From Armatimonadota bacterium (GTDB taxonomy: Bacteria; Armatimonadota; Armatimonadia; Armatimonadales; Capsulimonadaceae), in NCBI GenBank assembly GCA_025354405.1, contig JANXMY010000039.1:1-44663 (forward strand): a stretch of DNA of 44,663 bases. Direction: 5' to 3'. Shown here piece by piece: positions 32,429 to 39,538 of this stretch. Below the pieces are notes generated by a model, which saw only the letters and a program-made list of their open reading frames with translations, searched no databases and was not told the origin of the DNA. A program made the position numbers and the translations under genes. Within the stretch, counting starts at the first letter, position 1. Each line of letters begins with the position of its first letter.

Positions 32429-33035
32429 CGTATGTTCCCTGATCTGCGCCGCCGCCAAAACTCGCGAAACGGGCGGCGCCCCCGTTTTCCTCAGACTTTA
32501 CCGCAAGTACTTCAGACTTTATCTCGGGCAGGGAAGCCGTGTGTGAGAGATATTCGATTGGAACAGAGCCACGCTCCGTCATCCCCAGTGCCATCGCCGC
32601 GGCGACCACACGAGGAGGGCTTTGCAGGCGGTCACGCTCAGCCTGCAGCATTTCGTTCTGCATCAAATTTCGGCGCAGCTGCCCCCGGGCATTTGCCTGG
32701 TCGATCCCCAGACGGGTCACATGGGCATACGCTGCAAGATACAGCAGCAGCAGACCGCAGACTATGGCCGTACAGGCACTTGCCAGGCCCATCAGACGCA
32801 TCTCCGAGCGGCCTAATCGGTTCGGACGCACCGCGGCGGCGGGGCGACGCGCCGTATCCGTCTGGCGCCGGTCAGACTGACGGCGATCAACGCGGCTGCG
32901 CTCCGTCTGACTGCGTTCCGTCTGGGCGCGAAGCACCGCATTGCCCGAGGTTCGGGACGGAGACACAATCGGGCGACGCGAAACGTCTGCAGGACGAATC
33001 CGGGGGGAAGCCGGGGGTTTTCGGGTTTCCAGCAT
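32382..33035 (-). CDS. ftsL: FtsL-like divisome protein
   Basis: A 217-residue protein identified by position (between rsmH and ftsI) and topology, not by strong sequence identity. Residues 1-78 are cytoplasmic and very basic, with a short repeated section QTERSQTERSRVDRRQSDRR (about 39-58). One transmembrane helix follows (about 83-106, GLASACTAIVCGLLLLYLAAY). A heptad-like helix continues (IDQANARGQLRRNLMQNEMLQAERDRL), and MALGMTERGSVPIEYL matches the FtsL C-terminal pattern. It is longer than usual (about 120), with a Gly/Ser/Thr-rich tail. ATG 33035 has AGGAAA upstream. Confidence 0.8.
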   Translation of the reverse strand: MLETRKPPASPRIRPADVSRRPIVSPSRTSGNAVLRAQTERSQTERSRVDRRQSDRRQTDTARRPAAAVRPNRLGRSEMRLMGLASACTAIVCGLLLLYLAAYAHVTRLGIDQANARGQLRRNLMQNEMLQAERDRLQSPPRVVAAAMALGMTERGSVPIEYLSHTASLPEIKSEVLAVKSEENGGAARFASFGGGADQGTYGGTTADGSTAASLHH

Positions 33036-33059
33036 CGCTTTTCCTTCGTGTGAACTTTC

Positions 33060-34007
33060 TTACAGTTTACGGACGGCACGCAGCCGTGCCGATCGGGCAC
33101 GCGGATTTGCCGCCACTTCCGAGGCTGCCGGTTCCACCGGCTTACGTGTCAGCAGCTCGACGCTCGCGGGAGGCGGTTTCCCGTAGATCAGGTCGCCGGG
33201 GCCATGCCCCGATCGGTGGGCAAACAGCTGTTTCACGATCCGATCTTCCAAAGAGTGATAGGAGAGCACGATCAAAGTGCCGCCTTTTGCGAGGCGATCT
33301 GCCGCACTCTCCAGCGCGTGTCCGAGAATGGTCAATTCGTCGTTGACGGCGATCCGCAGGGCCTGAAAGGTCCGGGTCGCCGCATGCTTGTCTTCCGGAC
33401 GGGCGCGGGCGGGCATCGCCGCGTGAACCGTTTCAATCAGCTGCCCGACTGTCCGGTACGGTGTTTCCACCCGCCTCTCCGCGGCAAAGCGGGCGATTCG
33501 CGCTGCCCAGTGCTCATCCGAGTTCTCGCGGATCATCGTGGAAAGCTCACGCTCCGTGAGGGTGTTCAGCAGATCTGCCGCCGTAAGACCGCCGCCGGCC
33601 GGGTTCATTCGCATGTCCAGAGGTGCCTCCGGATCTTTGAACGAAAATCCGCGATCGGGGGTGTCAAGCTGATAAGACGATACACCTAAATCGAATAAAA
33701 TACCGTCGACCGCTTCAATGTCCAGATCGTCCAGCACCGTGCTCAGCGAATCAAACCGGGCCTGCCGCAGAATAATCGCGTCGCCAAAGGAGGCTAGTGT
33801 TGTCCCAGCTTCCGTCAGTGCCTCCGGGTCCTGATCCAGTCCGATCAGTTTCCCGCCGGGTACCAGGCGCTCCGCCAGCAAGGCTGCATGCCCCCCCCCG
33901 CCTAGAGTGCAGTCAAGCATGATGCCCCCGGGCTGAGGGTTCATCAGCGCGAGGACTTCCTCGCGCATCACCGGAACATGGTAGGGCAGCTCTGTCGTCA
34001 TCACCAT
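33060..34007 (-). CDS. rsmH: 16S rRNA (cytosine(1402)-N(4))-methyltransferase
   Basis: RsmH/MraW methylates N4 of C1402 in 16S rRNA. The start is ATG 34007 (MVMTTELPYHVPVMREEVL), with ATG 34001 as alternative. A TTG at 34019 is open but unlikely. Motifs include HVPVMREEVLAL, the SAM site MLDCTLGGGGHAALLAERL, GLDQDPEAL, ILFDLGVSSYQLD, RGFSFKDPEAPLDMRM, and near the end LIVLSYHSLEDRIVK. About 315 residues, normal length. It follows mraZ with a gap of four bases. RsmI, which modifies the same nucleotide, is encoded 1.3 kb away at 35339-36229. Confidence 0.96.
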   Translation of the reverse strand: MVMTTELPYHVPVMREEVLALMNPQPGGIMLDCTLGGGGHAALLAERLVPGGKLIGLDQDPEALTEAGTTLASFGDAIILRQARFDSLSTVLDDLDIEAVDGILFDLGVSSYQLDTPDRGFSFKDPEAPLDMRMNPAGGGLTAADLLNTLTERELSTMIRENSDEHWAARIARFAAERRVETPYRTVGQLIETVHAAMPARARPEDKHAATRTFQALRIAVNDELTILGHALESAADRLAKGGTLIVLSYHSLEDRIVKQLFAHRSGHGPGDLIYGKPPPASVELLTRKPVEPAASEVAANPRARSARLRAVRKL

Positions 34008-34011
34008 CGGC

Positions 34012-34443
34012 TTAAGCAAAACCCAGCTCGCGCGCGGACTCGCTGATCATGTCGGCGGTCAGTGCGTCGTTGTAGCGCTCCCAGGACTGGCTGCTCCAGA
34101 TCTCGATCCGGCTGCCCGTGCCCACAATGACCACATCGCCCTGGTCCTCGATCTTCGCATACTCGCGCAGCTTGCTTGGGATCGCGACCCGACCCTGCCC
34201 ATCTACGGCCAGCTCGGTGGAGGTGAAAAACCGCTGCAGGCGCATCGTGTGCTCATCCAGCTGACGCTGACTCGAGAGCGTCTCGCTGAGACTCTTGTAG
34301 GAGTTCTCCGTATACACAAATATGCATCCGCCAAGACCTTTAGTCATGTAGAAGCGTTCGCCAAGCGACGATCGGAAGCGTGTGGGGATGATAACTCTCC
34401 CTTTATCGTCCACACTATGATCAAACTCGCCCTGAAACACCAC
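34012..34443 (-). CDS. mraZ: Transcriptional regulator MraZ
   Basis: A 143-residue protein with two AbrB-like halves: FQGEFDHSVDDKGRVIIPTRFRSSL and, after a helix, STELAVDGQGRVAIPSKLREYAKI. The DGKGR-type motif is present in both. MraZ forms rings and binds repeats in front of its own operon, repressing dcw transcription in E. coli. The start is one of two adjacent GTG codons (34443 or 34440), with GGAGGA upstream. It is the first gene of the cluster. Confidence 0.96.
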   Translation of the reverse strand: MVFQGEFDHSVDDKGRVIIPTRFRSSLGERFYMTKGLGGCIFVYTENSYKSLSETLSSQRQLDEHTMRLQRFFTSTELAVDGQGRVAIPSKLREYAKIEDQGDVVIVGTGSRIEIWSSQSWERYNDALTADMISESARELGFA

Positions 34444-34450
34444 TAATCCT

Positions 34451-34472
34451 CCACATTGTCTCCACTCGCCAC
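34451..34472 (-). promoter_or_regulatory. Three GTGG boxes, candidate MraZ operator
   Basis: On the minus strand GTGGCG, GTGGAG and GTGGAG follow the -10 element; their GTGG cores are at 34469-34472, 34462-34465 and 34451-34454. Known MraZ operators are direct G-rich repeats before mraZ, but the 7- and 11-base spacing here is irregular, and the last box doubles as the ribosome-binding site. Confidence 0.3.
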
Positions 34473-34483
34473 CCTATTTAACA

Positions 34484-34513
34484 ACTATACGGCATGACAC
34501 GTACATTTGTCAA
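34484..34513 (-). promoter_or_regulatory. Main promoter of the dcw cluster
   Basis: TTGACA (34508-34513), an 18-base spacer and TATAGT (34484-34489) on the minus strand. The predicted leader to the mraZ GTG is about 35 bases. It is the strongest sigma-70-type promoter I can see in the window. Confidence 0.75.
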
Positions 34514-34686
34514 GGAAGTTTGAATAATTCTTTTTCTTTATTTTTACGGGGTTTGACGCTAGATGTAGGGGTCGAAAAGTGCAAAACCCAAAATATAGGG
34601 ATTATGTGTCTACTACAGAGGAAATTTAGCAAAGTAAATTGCCGGGGGAATATTGGGAGATGGCCCCACTTTGGGATTGGGGGATG
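34514..34686. other. A+T-rich intergenic section upstream of the dcw promoter
   Basis: No gene is seen. The section is clearly richer in A and T than its surroundings and holds GGGTTT (near 34550) and AAACCC (near 34585) as a loose dyad. It could be an upstream activating region, but nothing specific can be claimed. Confidence 0.4.
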
Positions 34687-34889
34687 GTAGGGGCGCTGCT
34701 TGCTGCGCCCTCTTATCCTGCCCCCGCGCTCTTATCCTGCCACCGCGCTCTTATCCTACCCCCGCGCTCTTATCCTACCCCCGCCCTCTTCACTGTCCTG
34801 AGCTTTGCTCCGGCACAAGCAGATGAAGAAGAGGAAAAGAGAGGAGAGGAAAAGAGAGGAGAGGAGGGCGCAGCAAGCAGCGCCCCTAC
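34687..34889. repeat. GTAGGGGCG-family palindrome with 19-bp and 15-bp tandem arrays
   Basis: The arms 34687-34712 and 34864-34889 are exact 26-bp reverse complements. Next to the left arm, CTCTTATCCT recurs every 19 bases, with TCTTATCCT at 34711, 34730, 34749 and 34768. Next to the right arm is GAGGAAAAGAGAGGA, twice plus a part. The right end stops 17 bases before the stop of the 34907-35281 gene. Confidence 0.9.
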
Positions 34890-34906
34890 GGGAGTAGCGA
34901 CACCCC

Positions 34907-35281
34907 TCAGTGATGCCCCACCGTCTCCGCCTGAGCCCGCTCGATCTGGCGGCGGCGCTGACGCTGAATTTGCAGGGGCTGCAAGTCGACGCACATCACC
35001 ATCTCGGCGAGGCCGCGGGCATGGATGACCTCGCGGACCTGCGGAATCAATTTCTGCTCGATAAAGTCGGCGTAGATCTCGTTATAGTTGAATGTCTCTA
35101 CCGCAACGGTCCACTTGACGCCCTGCTGACGCTGGCCTGCGGGATAATAAAACAAGTTTGGACCTGTTCCTGTGCTCCACTCGATGACGACTTTCGACGC
35201 CTCATGGCTCTTCCAGGCATCGCATTTCTGGCGCAGCGTTTCTAAATCGAACTGGGGTTCTTGATGCAGCTTTCGCTCCAT
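34907..35281 (-). CDS. Hypothetical protein
   Basis: A 124-residue protein that I do not recognise. It starts MERKLHQEPQFDLETLRQKC and contains a strand-rich centre (SKVVIEWSTGTGPNLFYYP, VKWTVAVETFNYNEIYADF) and an amphipathic helix (FIEQKLIPQVREVIHARGL). A final strand (EMVMCVDLQPL) leads to a very basic Gln/Arg-rich tail (QRQRRRQIERAQ). No signal peptide or membrane helix. ATG 35281 has a GAGGAGA site. It has its own promoter at 35338-35346, while also lying 57 bases after rsmI on the same strand. Confidence 0.65.
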   Translation of the reverse strand: MERKLHQEPQFDLETLRQKCDAWKSHEASKVVIEWSTGTGPNLFYYPAGQRQQGVKWTVAVETFNYNEIYADFIEQKLIPQVREVIHARGLAEMVMCVDLQPLQIQRQRRRQIERAQAETVGHH

Positions 35282-35337
35282 AGGGAATTGTCTCTCCTCG
35301 TAAAACTATTTCGGGATTTATCTTTATTTCGGGATTT

Positions 35338-35346
35338 ATTATAGCA
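35338..35346 (-). promoter_or_regulatory. Extended -10 promoter of the 34907-35281 gene, followed by a direct repeat
   Basis: TGCTATAAT on the minus strand overlaps the end of rsmI. Downstream in the leader, AAATCCCGAAATA occurs twice (between about 35308 and 35338), a possible regulator site. Confidence 0.5.
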
Positions 35347-36229
35347 CACGCGGCGGCGGAATAGACGGATCGCTCTTCAGCTCCAGCATTGCCGTGTAGA
35401 CATCTCGCCGGGACAGCTTTTGATCTGCGCTGACCTGACGCACCGCATCCCGCTCGCTGAGTCCCGAAGCCAGTGCGGCCCGCAGGGCTTCGGGAAGTGT
35501 CAGCGGCTCCGGCGCAGTGGCGGATTCTTCCTCATCATCACTGTCGCCCGCCAGACCCTGCACGACCACCGTGATCTCGCCACGGGCGGCCGTCTCCTCG
35601 AAATGCGCCGCGACCTCAGCCAGCGTGCCGCGCACAAATTCTTCGAATTTCTTGGTCAGCTCCCGCCCCACAGCGACCGGACGCTCTGGTCCGAACGCGG
35701 CGGCCATTTCTTTCAAAGTCTCCGCGATCCGCTGCGGCGACTCGTAAAAGATTAAGGTGCGCGTCTCTCCCCGGGCCAGTGCAGCTAGCTTGTTCCGCCG
35801 GGAAGATTTTGTACGGGGAAGAAAGCCCTCAAACGCAAACCGGGCCGGAGGCAGCCCGCTGCCGACCAGGGCGCAGAGCACCGCACTTGCTCCGGGGATC
35901 GGAACCACGGTCACCCCTGCCGCCAGAGCCGCTCGGACCAGCTCCACACCCGGGTCGGACACGCTCGGCGTTCCCGCATCCGTGACCAGCGCGATACTCT
36001 GGCCTTCTTCGGCCAGGCGGCGGATCAAATTCTCTGTCCGGCCCGCCTCGCTGTGCTGATGGTAAGCGATCAGCGGTGTCTCGATCTCGAAGTGGGACAG
36101 CAGGTTGCGCGTGTGGCGCGTGTCTTCCGCCGCCACCAGATCGGCTTCCTTTAAGATACGCAGAGCACGCAGGGTGATGTCTTCCAGGTTGCCGATCGGT
36201 GTTGCGACGAGGTAAAGGGTTCCAGGCAT
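35339..36229 (-). CDS. rsmI: 16S rRNA (cytidine(1402)-2'-O)-methyltransferase
   Basis: A 296-residue tetrapyrrole-methylase-fold enzyme that 2'-O-methylates C1402 of 16S rRNA. Signature blocks are LYLVATPIGNLEDITLRAL at the N-terminus, AAEDTRHTRNLLSHF, VTDAGTPSVSDPGVELV, PIPGASAVLCALVGSGLP, FEGFLPR and YESPQRIAETL. A C-terminal extension (about 225-296) is rich in Glu and Ala. It follows the PpiC foldase gene with a seven-base gap. ATG 36229 has AGAGGG upstream. With RsmH from 33060-34007 it completes the m4Cm1402 modification. Confidence 0.96.
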   Translation of the reverse strand: MPGTLYLVATPIGNLEDITLRALRILKEADLVAAEDTRHTRNLLSHFEIETPLIAYHQHSEAGRTENLIRRLAEEGQSIALVTDAGTPSVSDPGVELVRAALAAGVTVVPIPGASAVLCALVGSGLPPARFAFEGFLPRTKSSRRNKLAALARGETRTLIFYESPQRIAETLKEMAAAFGPERPVAVGRELTKKFEEFVRGTLAEVAAHFEETAARGEITVVVQGLAGDSDDEEESATAPEPLTLPEALRAALASGLSERDAVRQVSADQKLSRRDVYTAMLELKSDPSIPPPRVL

Positions 36230-36236
36230 ATTCCCT

Positions 36237-37886
36237 CTACTGCCCCGGCTTACTCACAGGAGCGGGGGGGCCGACGTGGATAGACCCGGCGGGACGTGCC
36301 GGACCGGCACCAGGCGGCAGCGTGATGCTGCTGTTGGGGCCGCCAGGACCGCCGCTGGGCGCGGGATGCTGCAGGCTGTAGGCCTGGAGCCACTTGACTT
36401 CTTTCGTCGCCAGATCATTGCGGCCCAGCTGACGGAAGTTTGTGAGTAGGCTGAGATGCGTCCCCTGATCGTTCCAGGCGAGCTGCGACGCCTGCTCGAA
36501 CTGCTTCACCGCATTGTCTTTGTCTTTGGTCTGCATGTAGAGCTGACCAAGCGTCATCCGCAGGGACGCATCGTCGCGGGCCGTCACTGCGGCTTCGTAG
36601 GCCTTGATCGCTTCGGGCATCTGATGCAGAGAGATATCAGCCTGGGCCAGAGCCGCATTGATCGTGCCTTTTTCCTGGGCCGAGTCTGTTCCCTGAAGGG
36701 CTTTCAGGTAGCTCGCCTGGGCCTCTTTGAACTTCGGCTGAGAGAGGGCCGGGTTGCCGCCGCGCATGGCCGCAGTCAAAGCACGGTCTCCGGCTAGTGC
36801 CGGGTCGGAGACATCGATCTTGGCACTGTCTTTGAGGCTGGTCAGCATCGCTTCGGACTTTGCCTGAGCACGCTGCTGCTGCACCTGCGAAATATAGCGC
36901 GGGATGTTCTTGTCAAAATCTGGTGGCACGCTGCTCTTGATTTCGTCCAGCTTGATAATAAAGTACCCGAACTTGGGCGAGACGACAAGGTCGGGTGCCA
37001 CCTGCTTCGGCTTGAGGCTGAACGCCGCATTTTTGAACTCCGGGACATACCCCGTGCTTTCGTCGATAAAGCCGTCGTCCCCGCCTTTGGCCTTCGTGCC
37101 GGGGTCATCCGAATACTGCTTTGCCAGAGCCGCGAAGTCCGCACCCGGGGCTTTTGCTTTGGCGAGAATCTGCTCGGCCAGAGCCTTGGCCTGGACATCC
37201 GATTTAGACTTGTTATCTACCAGAATATGACGTGTATGGTACTGCGTGTAGAACTGGCGCGCAATGTCCGCCGTCACCGGCTCAGCAGCGGCCTGAGCAC
37301 TGCCCAGCTTGCCAGGGACACCCATCTGAGGGTCGCCGATCAGGATCAGCTGACGGATAGCATCGTCGGAGAGCGGCTGACCGCCGTTTTTCGTGAGTGC
37401 ACTGTTGACATCGTCCATCGTTGCCGTCGCAGGGAGGCTCAGACGCTGCCGGAGGCCCAGCTTATCCACGAGCATCTCACGCTCTTTCTGCAGCTCAGCA
37501 TCCGTCACCGTGATCTTCATCAGCTTAGCCTGCTGCAGCTGCAGCTTCGTGTTGATCAACTGGTCCAGCACAGTGTTGTTAAGGAGCGGGGTCTCGGAGA
37601 CTGCGATCGGTCGGCCCATCTGCTGAATCTGGCTGACGAAGCCCGACCGCGCCGTGTCATAGTCCCGGCGCGTGATCCCATCCCCGTTGACCGTGGCGAT
37701 AACGTCGTCCCCGGACCGAGCGGCGGCACTTCCCGTACCGGCTCCGGCGTGGCTGCCCAGATTGTTTCCCAGCCCCGAGTAGACCAGGCTAAAGACCAGC
37801 AGGCCGCCAACGCCCAGCAGCACAAACTTCCCGGCAGGATTGGTGCTGAGATTTCCCAGCCCGCTCCGAAACGAATTCAATGACAT
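36237..37886 (-). CDS. Membrane-anchored PpiC-type peptidyl-prolyl isomerase with TPR tail
   Basis: A 549-residue envelope foldase of SurA/PrsA type. A single transmembrane helix lies at about 19-40 (GKFVLLGVGGLLVFSLVYSGL). The SurA-N chaperone part follows (ATVNGDGITRRDYDTAR to INTKLQLQQAKLMK). The parvulin domain runs about 220-325, with TRHILVDNKSKSD, FAALAKQYSDDPGTKAKGGDDGFI and FGYFIIKLDEIK. From about 385 to 505 there are TPR-like helix pairs (AEAQASYLKAL-type, AIKAYEAAVTARDD, NAVKQFEQASQLAW). The last 40 residues are Pro/Gly-rich. It begins only six bases after the stop of the TIM-barrel gene, so they share a transcript. Confidence 0.87.
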   Translation of the reverse strand: MSLNSFRSGLGNLSTNPAGKFVLLGVGGLLVFSLVYSGLGNNLGSHAGAGTGSAAARSGDDVIATVNGDGITRRDYDTARSGFVSQIQQMGRPIAVSETPLLNNTVLDQLINTKLQLQQAKLMKITVTDAELQKEREMLVDKLGLRQRLSLPATATMDDVNSALTKNGGQPLSDDAIRQLILIGDPQMGVPGKLGSAQAAAEPVTADIARQFYTQYHTRHILVDNKSKSDVQAKALAEQILAKAKAPGADFAALAKQYSDDPGTKAKGGDDGFIDESTGYVPEFKNAAFSLKPKQVAPDLVVSPKFGYFIIKLDEIKSSVPPDFDKNIPRYISQVQQQRAQAKSEAMLTSLKDSAKIDVSDPALAGDRALTAAMRGGNPALSQPKFKEAQASYLKALQGTDSAQEKGTINAALAQADISLHQMPEAIKAYEAAVTARDDASLRMTLGQLYMQTKDKDNAVKQFEQASQLAWNDQGTHLSLLTNFRQLGRNDLATKEVKWLQAYSLQHPAPSGGPGGPNSSITLPPGAGPARPAGSIHVGPPAPVSKPGQ

Positions 37887-37892
37887 CGTGGT

Positions 37893-38792
37893 CTAATTTC
37901 CCTTTGATGATAGCTGCGAATTTGATGATAGCTGCGAATTTGGTGGCAGCTGCAAAAGCCGCGACAAGCCTTCAAGGCAGGCACGCGACGACGCTTCTTT
38001 GGTCGGATGCCCGCTGTAATGCGTCTCCAGCGAAAGCCAGCCGGTGTAACCGTCGCGCCGCAAAGCCGCGAACTGGCCCGCGTAATCGATCTCCCCTTCG
38101 CCGACGACTGTCCAGACCGGCGCGGCCGCTCCCGGCGGCACAGCGGCATCTTTGATGTGGACATGCACCACAAATTCCCGAATGGCCTCATAGCCGGTCG
38201 GATATGGGTGCTCGCCGTCCATCAGCGCATTGCCGGGATCCCAGATCGCACAGACGAACGGCGACGCAATCTGCGCCAGCACCCGCGCCGTCTGCGCCCC
38301 GGTGCCAAGGCAGCAGGCGTGTTCGTTCTCGATCCCCAGAATGACTCCTGCCCGCTCCGCCATCGCCGCCGGCTCCGCGTACGCATCCGCAATGGTCTCT
38401 TCCTGAGTGGGTGTCAGCAGGCCATGCTTCCAGAACGAGAACGTCCGCACCAGAGTGGTCCCGAAAAACTCGGCGGCTTCCAGGCTGCGCTCCAGGATGG
38501 CGATCTGGTCTCCAAGCCCGCGGGCCGACGCACTATGCAGCGGGCCAGCCGGCCCCTCCGGCTCCACTCCCGGCAGAGCGCACTTGTAAAACGGCGACGC
38601 GATCCCCGCCACGACCATGCCCCGGGCATCCAGCTCTTTTTTGGCCCGCTGCCAATACTCGCGCGGCGCCTCGGCGATGTTCTTATCCCAGAGCTGCCGC
38701 AGCTCTGCGCCTTGAACACCGTACTCAGCCATGACGTCGAGCGCATGGCCCAGATCGGAATCGATTTCGTCGGTGATGACTGCCAGCTTCAT
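37893..38792 (-). CDS. Sugar phosphate isomerase/epimerase-like TIM barrel
   Basis: A 299-residue protein of the xylose-isomerase-like/AP-endonuclease-2 barrel family. The start is ATG 38792 (MKLAVITDEIDSDLGHALDVM) with GAGGG upstream. Barrel strands and metal-ligand regions include VQGAELRQLW, GMVVAGIASPFYKC, FGTTLVRTFSFW, GVILGIENEHACCLGTG (metal Glu), PFVCAIWDPGNAL (Asp), VVHVHIKDA (His) and YTGWLSLETHYSG (Glu). All four metal positions look intact. The substrate is unknown. The last 20 residues (QLPPNSQLSSNSQLSSKGN) are encoded by an 18-bp tandem repeat and extend beyond the normal barrel end. Confidence 0.82.
   Translation of the reverse strand: MKLAVITDEIDSDLGHALDVMAEYGVQGAELRQLWDKNIAEAPREYWQRAKKELDARGMVVAGIASPFYKCALPGVEPEGPAGPLHSASARGLGDQIAILERSLEAAEFFGTTLVRTFSFWKHGLLTPTQEETIADAYAEPAAMAERAGVILGIENEHACCLGTGAQTARVLAQIASPFVCAIWDPGNALMDGEHPYPTGYEAIREFVVHVHIKDAAVPPGAAAPVWTVVGEGEIDYAGQFAALRRDGYTGWLSLETHYSGHPTKEASSRACLEGLSRLLQLPPNSQLSSNSQLSSKGN
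37903..37956. repeat. Three 18-bp tandem units at the 3' end of the TIM-barrel gene
   Basis: TTTGATGATAGCTGCGAA occurs at 37903-37920 and 37921-37938 exactly, and at 37939-37956 with four changes. The array is in frame and ends ten bases from the stop codon. Confidence 0.9.
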
Positions 38793-38870
38793 AAAATCGC
38801 CCTCAAAGTCTCTGCTTAGAATCTTCATACGCAAAAAGAAGCAGGTTCATTCTAGCCGAAACAGACGGGT

Positions 38871-38898
38871 TTGTCAACAATCGCGCCGTGGGTACACT
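38871..38898 (+). promoter_or_regulatory. Promoter of the acidic-protein gene, nearly leaderless
   Basis: TTGTCA (38871-38876), 16 bases, TACACT (38893-38898). The ATG follows nine bases later, leaving no room for a ribosome-binding site. Confidence 0.45.
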
Positions 38899-38907
38899 CT
38901 TGGTATT

Positions 38908-39498
38908 ATGTCAAATGAGCGATTAGATAAACACGACGCCATACATCACGCCCTTTTCGATGAAGACACCGCCCAGGTCGGCAGCCTAGGAGACCTCGTG
39001 GAAAAGCACGCGGGAGATGCGGAATTCCTTGCCACCCCCCAGAAAAGCCCGAATGGAGTCGATGGCGGTGAGGCGGACTTCGAGGCGGAAATGCTGATGG
39101 CCGACCCAGCAGACCGTGAAGATCGGGACCCGGCAGACATGTATTCTCCTGACAACGAAACAGGAAGTCTGTCTGTGGACCAGACCGGCACAGTTGAGGG
39201 AATTGCCCGGGGATTTGGAACCCATCTGCCTCAGGACATCGGCGCGGAAGGCTTTCAGGTCGAGACGCTGCCGAACTCCGCACTATACTCCCCCCGCCCT
39301 CCCTTGGCCGACGGCGAAGAGCTGGACGATTACGATGACGACAAGGCCGATCTCGGCAGCGGCTCCAACTCCCAGCCTTTTGCCCACATGGTTTCCGACA
39401 CCGAGCACACCGAGCCAACCCCGGACCGTATTCCGATCAAAGCCCGTCGCCCGGCCACCGCAGATGAAGAGCTGGATGCCACGCAGCAGCTGAAATAA
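38908..39498 (+). CDS. Acidic, probably disordered hypothetical protein
   Basis: A 196-residue protein with very high Asp and Glu content and few hydrophobic stretches (HALFDEDTAQVGSLGDLVEKH, ADFEAEMLMADPADREDRDP, GEELDDYDDDKADLGSGS). It has no Cys, no signal peptide and no recognisable domain. The start is ATG 38908 (MSNERLDKHDAIHH); the frame is open 59 codons upstream but there opposes another gene and is very basic, so it is not coding. It is the only plus-strand gene of this section and converges on the acyltransferase, with a palindromic element between them. No family recognised. Confidence 0.65.
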   Translation: MSNERLDKHDAIHHALFDEDTAQVGSLGDLVEKHAGDAEFLATPQKSPNGVDGGEADFEAEMLMADPADREDRDPADMYSPDNETGSLSVDQTGTVEGIARGFGTHLPQDIGAEGFQVETLPNSALYSPRPPLADGEELDDYDDDKADLGSGSNSQPFAHMVSDTEHTEPTPDRIPIKARRPATADEELDATQQLK

Positions 39499-39538
39499 AA
39501 TTTGTGGGGACCGAGAAGAGCAGGCCATTAGGTGATTC

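Noticed and set aside
31640-33346. 568-codon open frame on the plus strand opposite ftsI, ftsL and rsmH
   Set aside because: It is entirely antisense to three well-supported genes, is rich in Arg, His and Pro, and has no domain; it is a by-product of high GC.
34514-34686. Replication origin or riboswitch in the A+T-rich section before mraZ
   Set aside because: I found no DnaA-box cluster and no fold resembling a known riboswitch; the gene context is dcw, not dnaA/dnaN.
34639-35028. 129-codon plus-strand frame through the palindrome at 34687-34889
   Set aside because: It consists mostly of translated repeat (GALLAAPS, EEGAASSAPT) and opposes the 34907-35281 gene. No ribosome-binding site is seen, although it shows again that the repeat can stay open in one frame.
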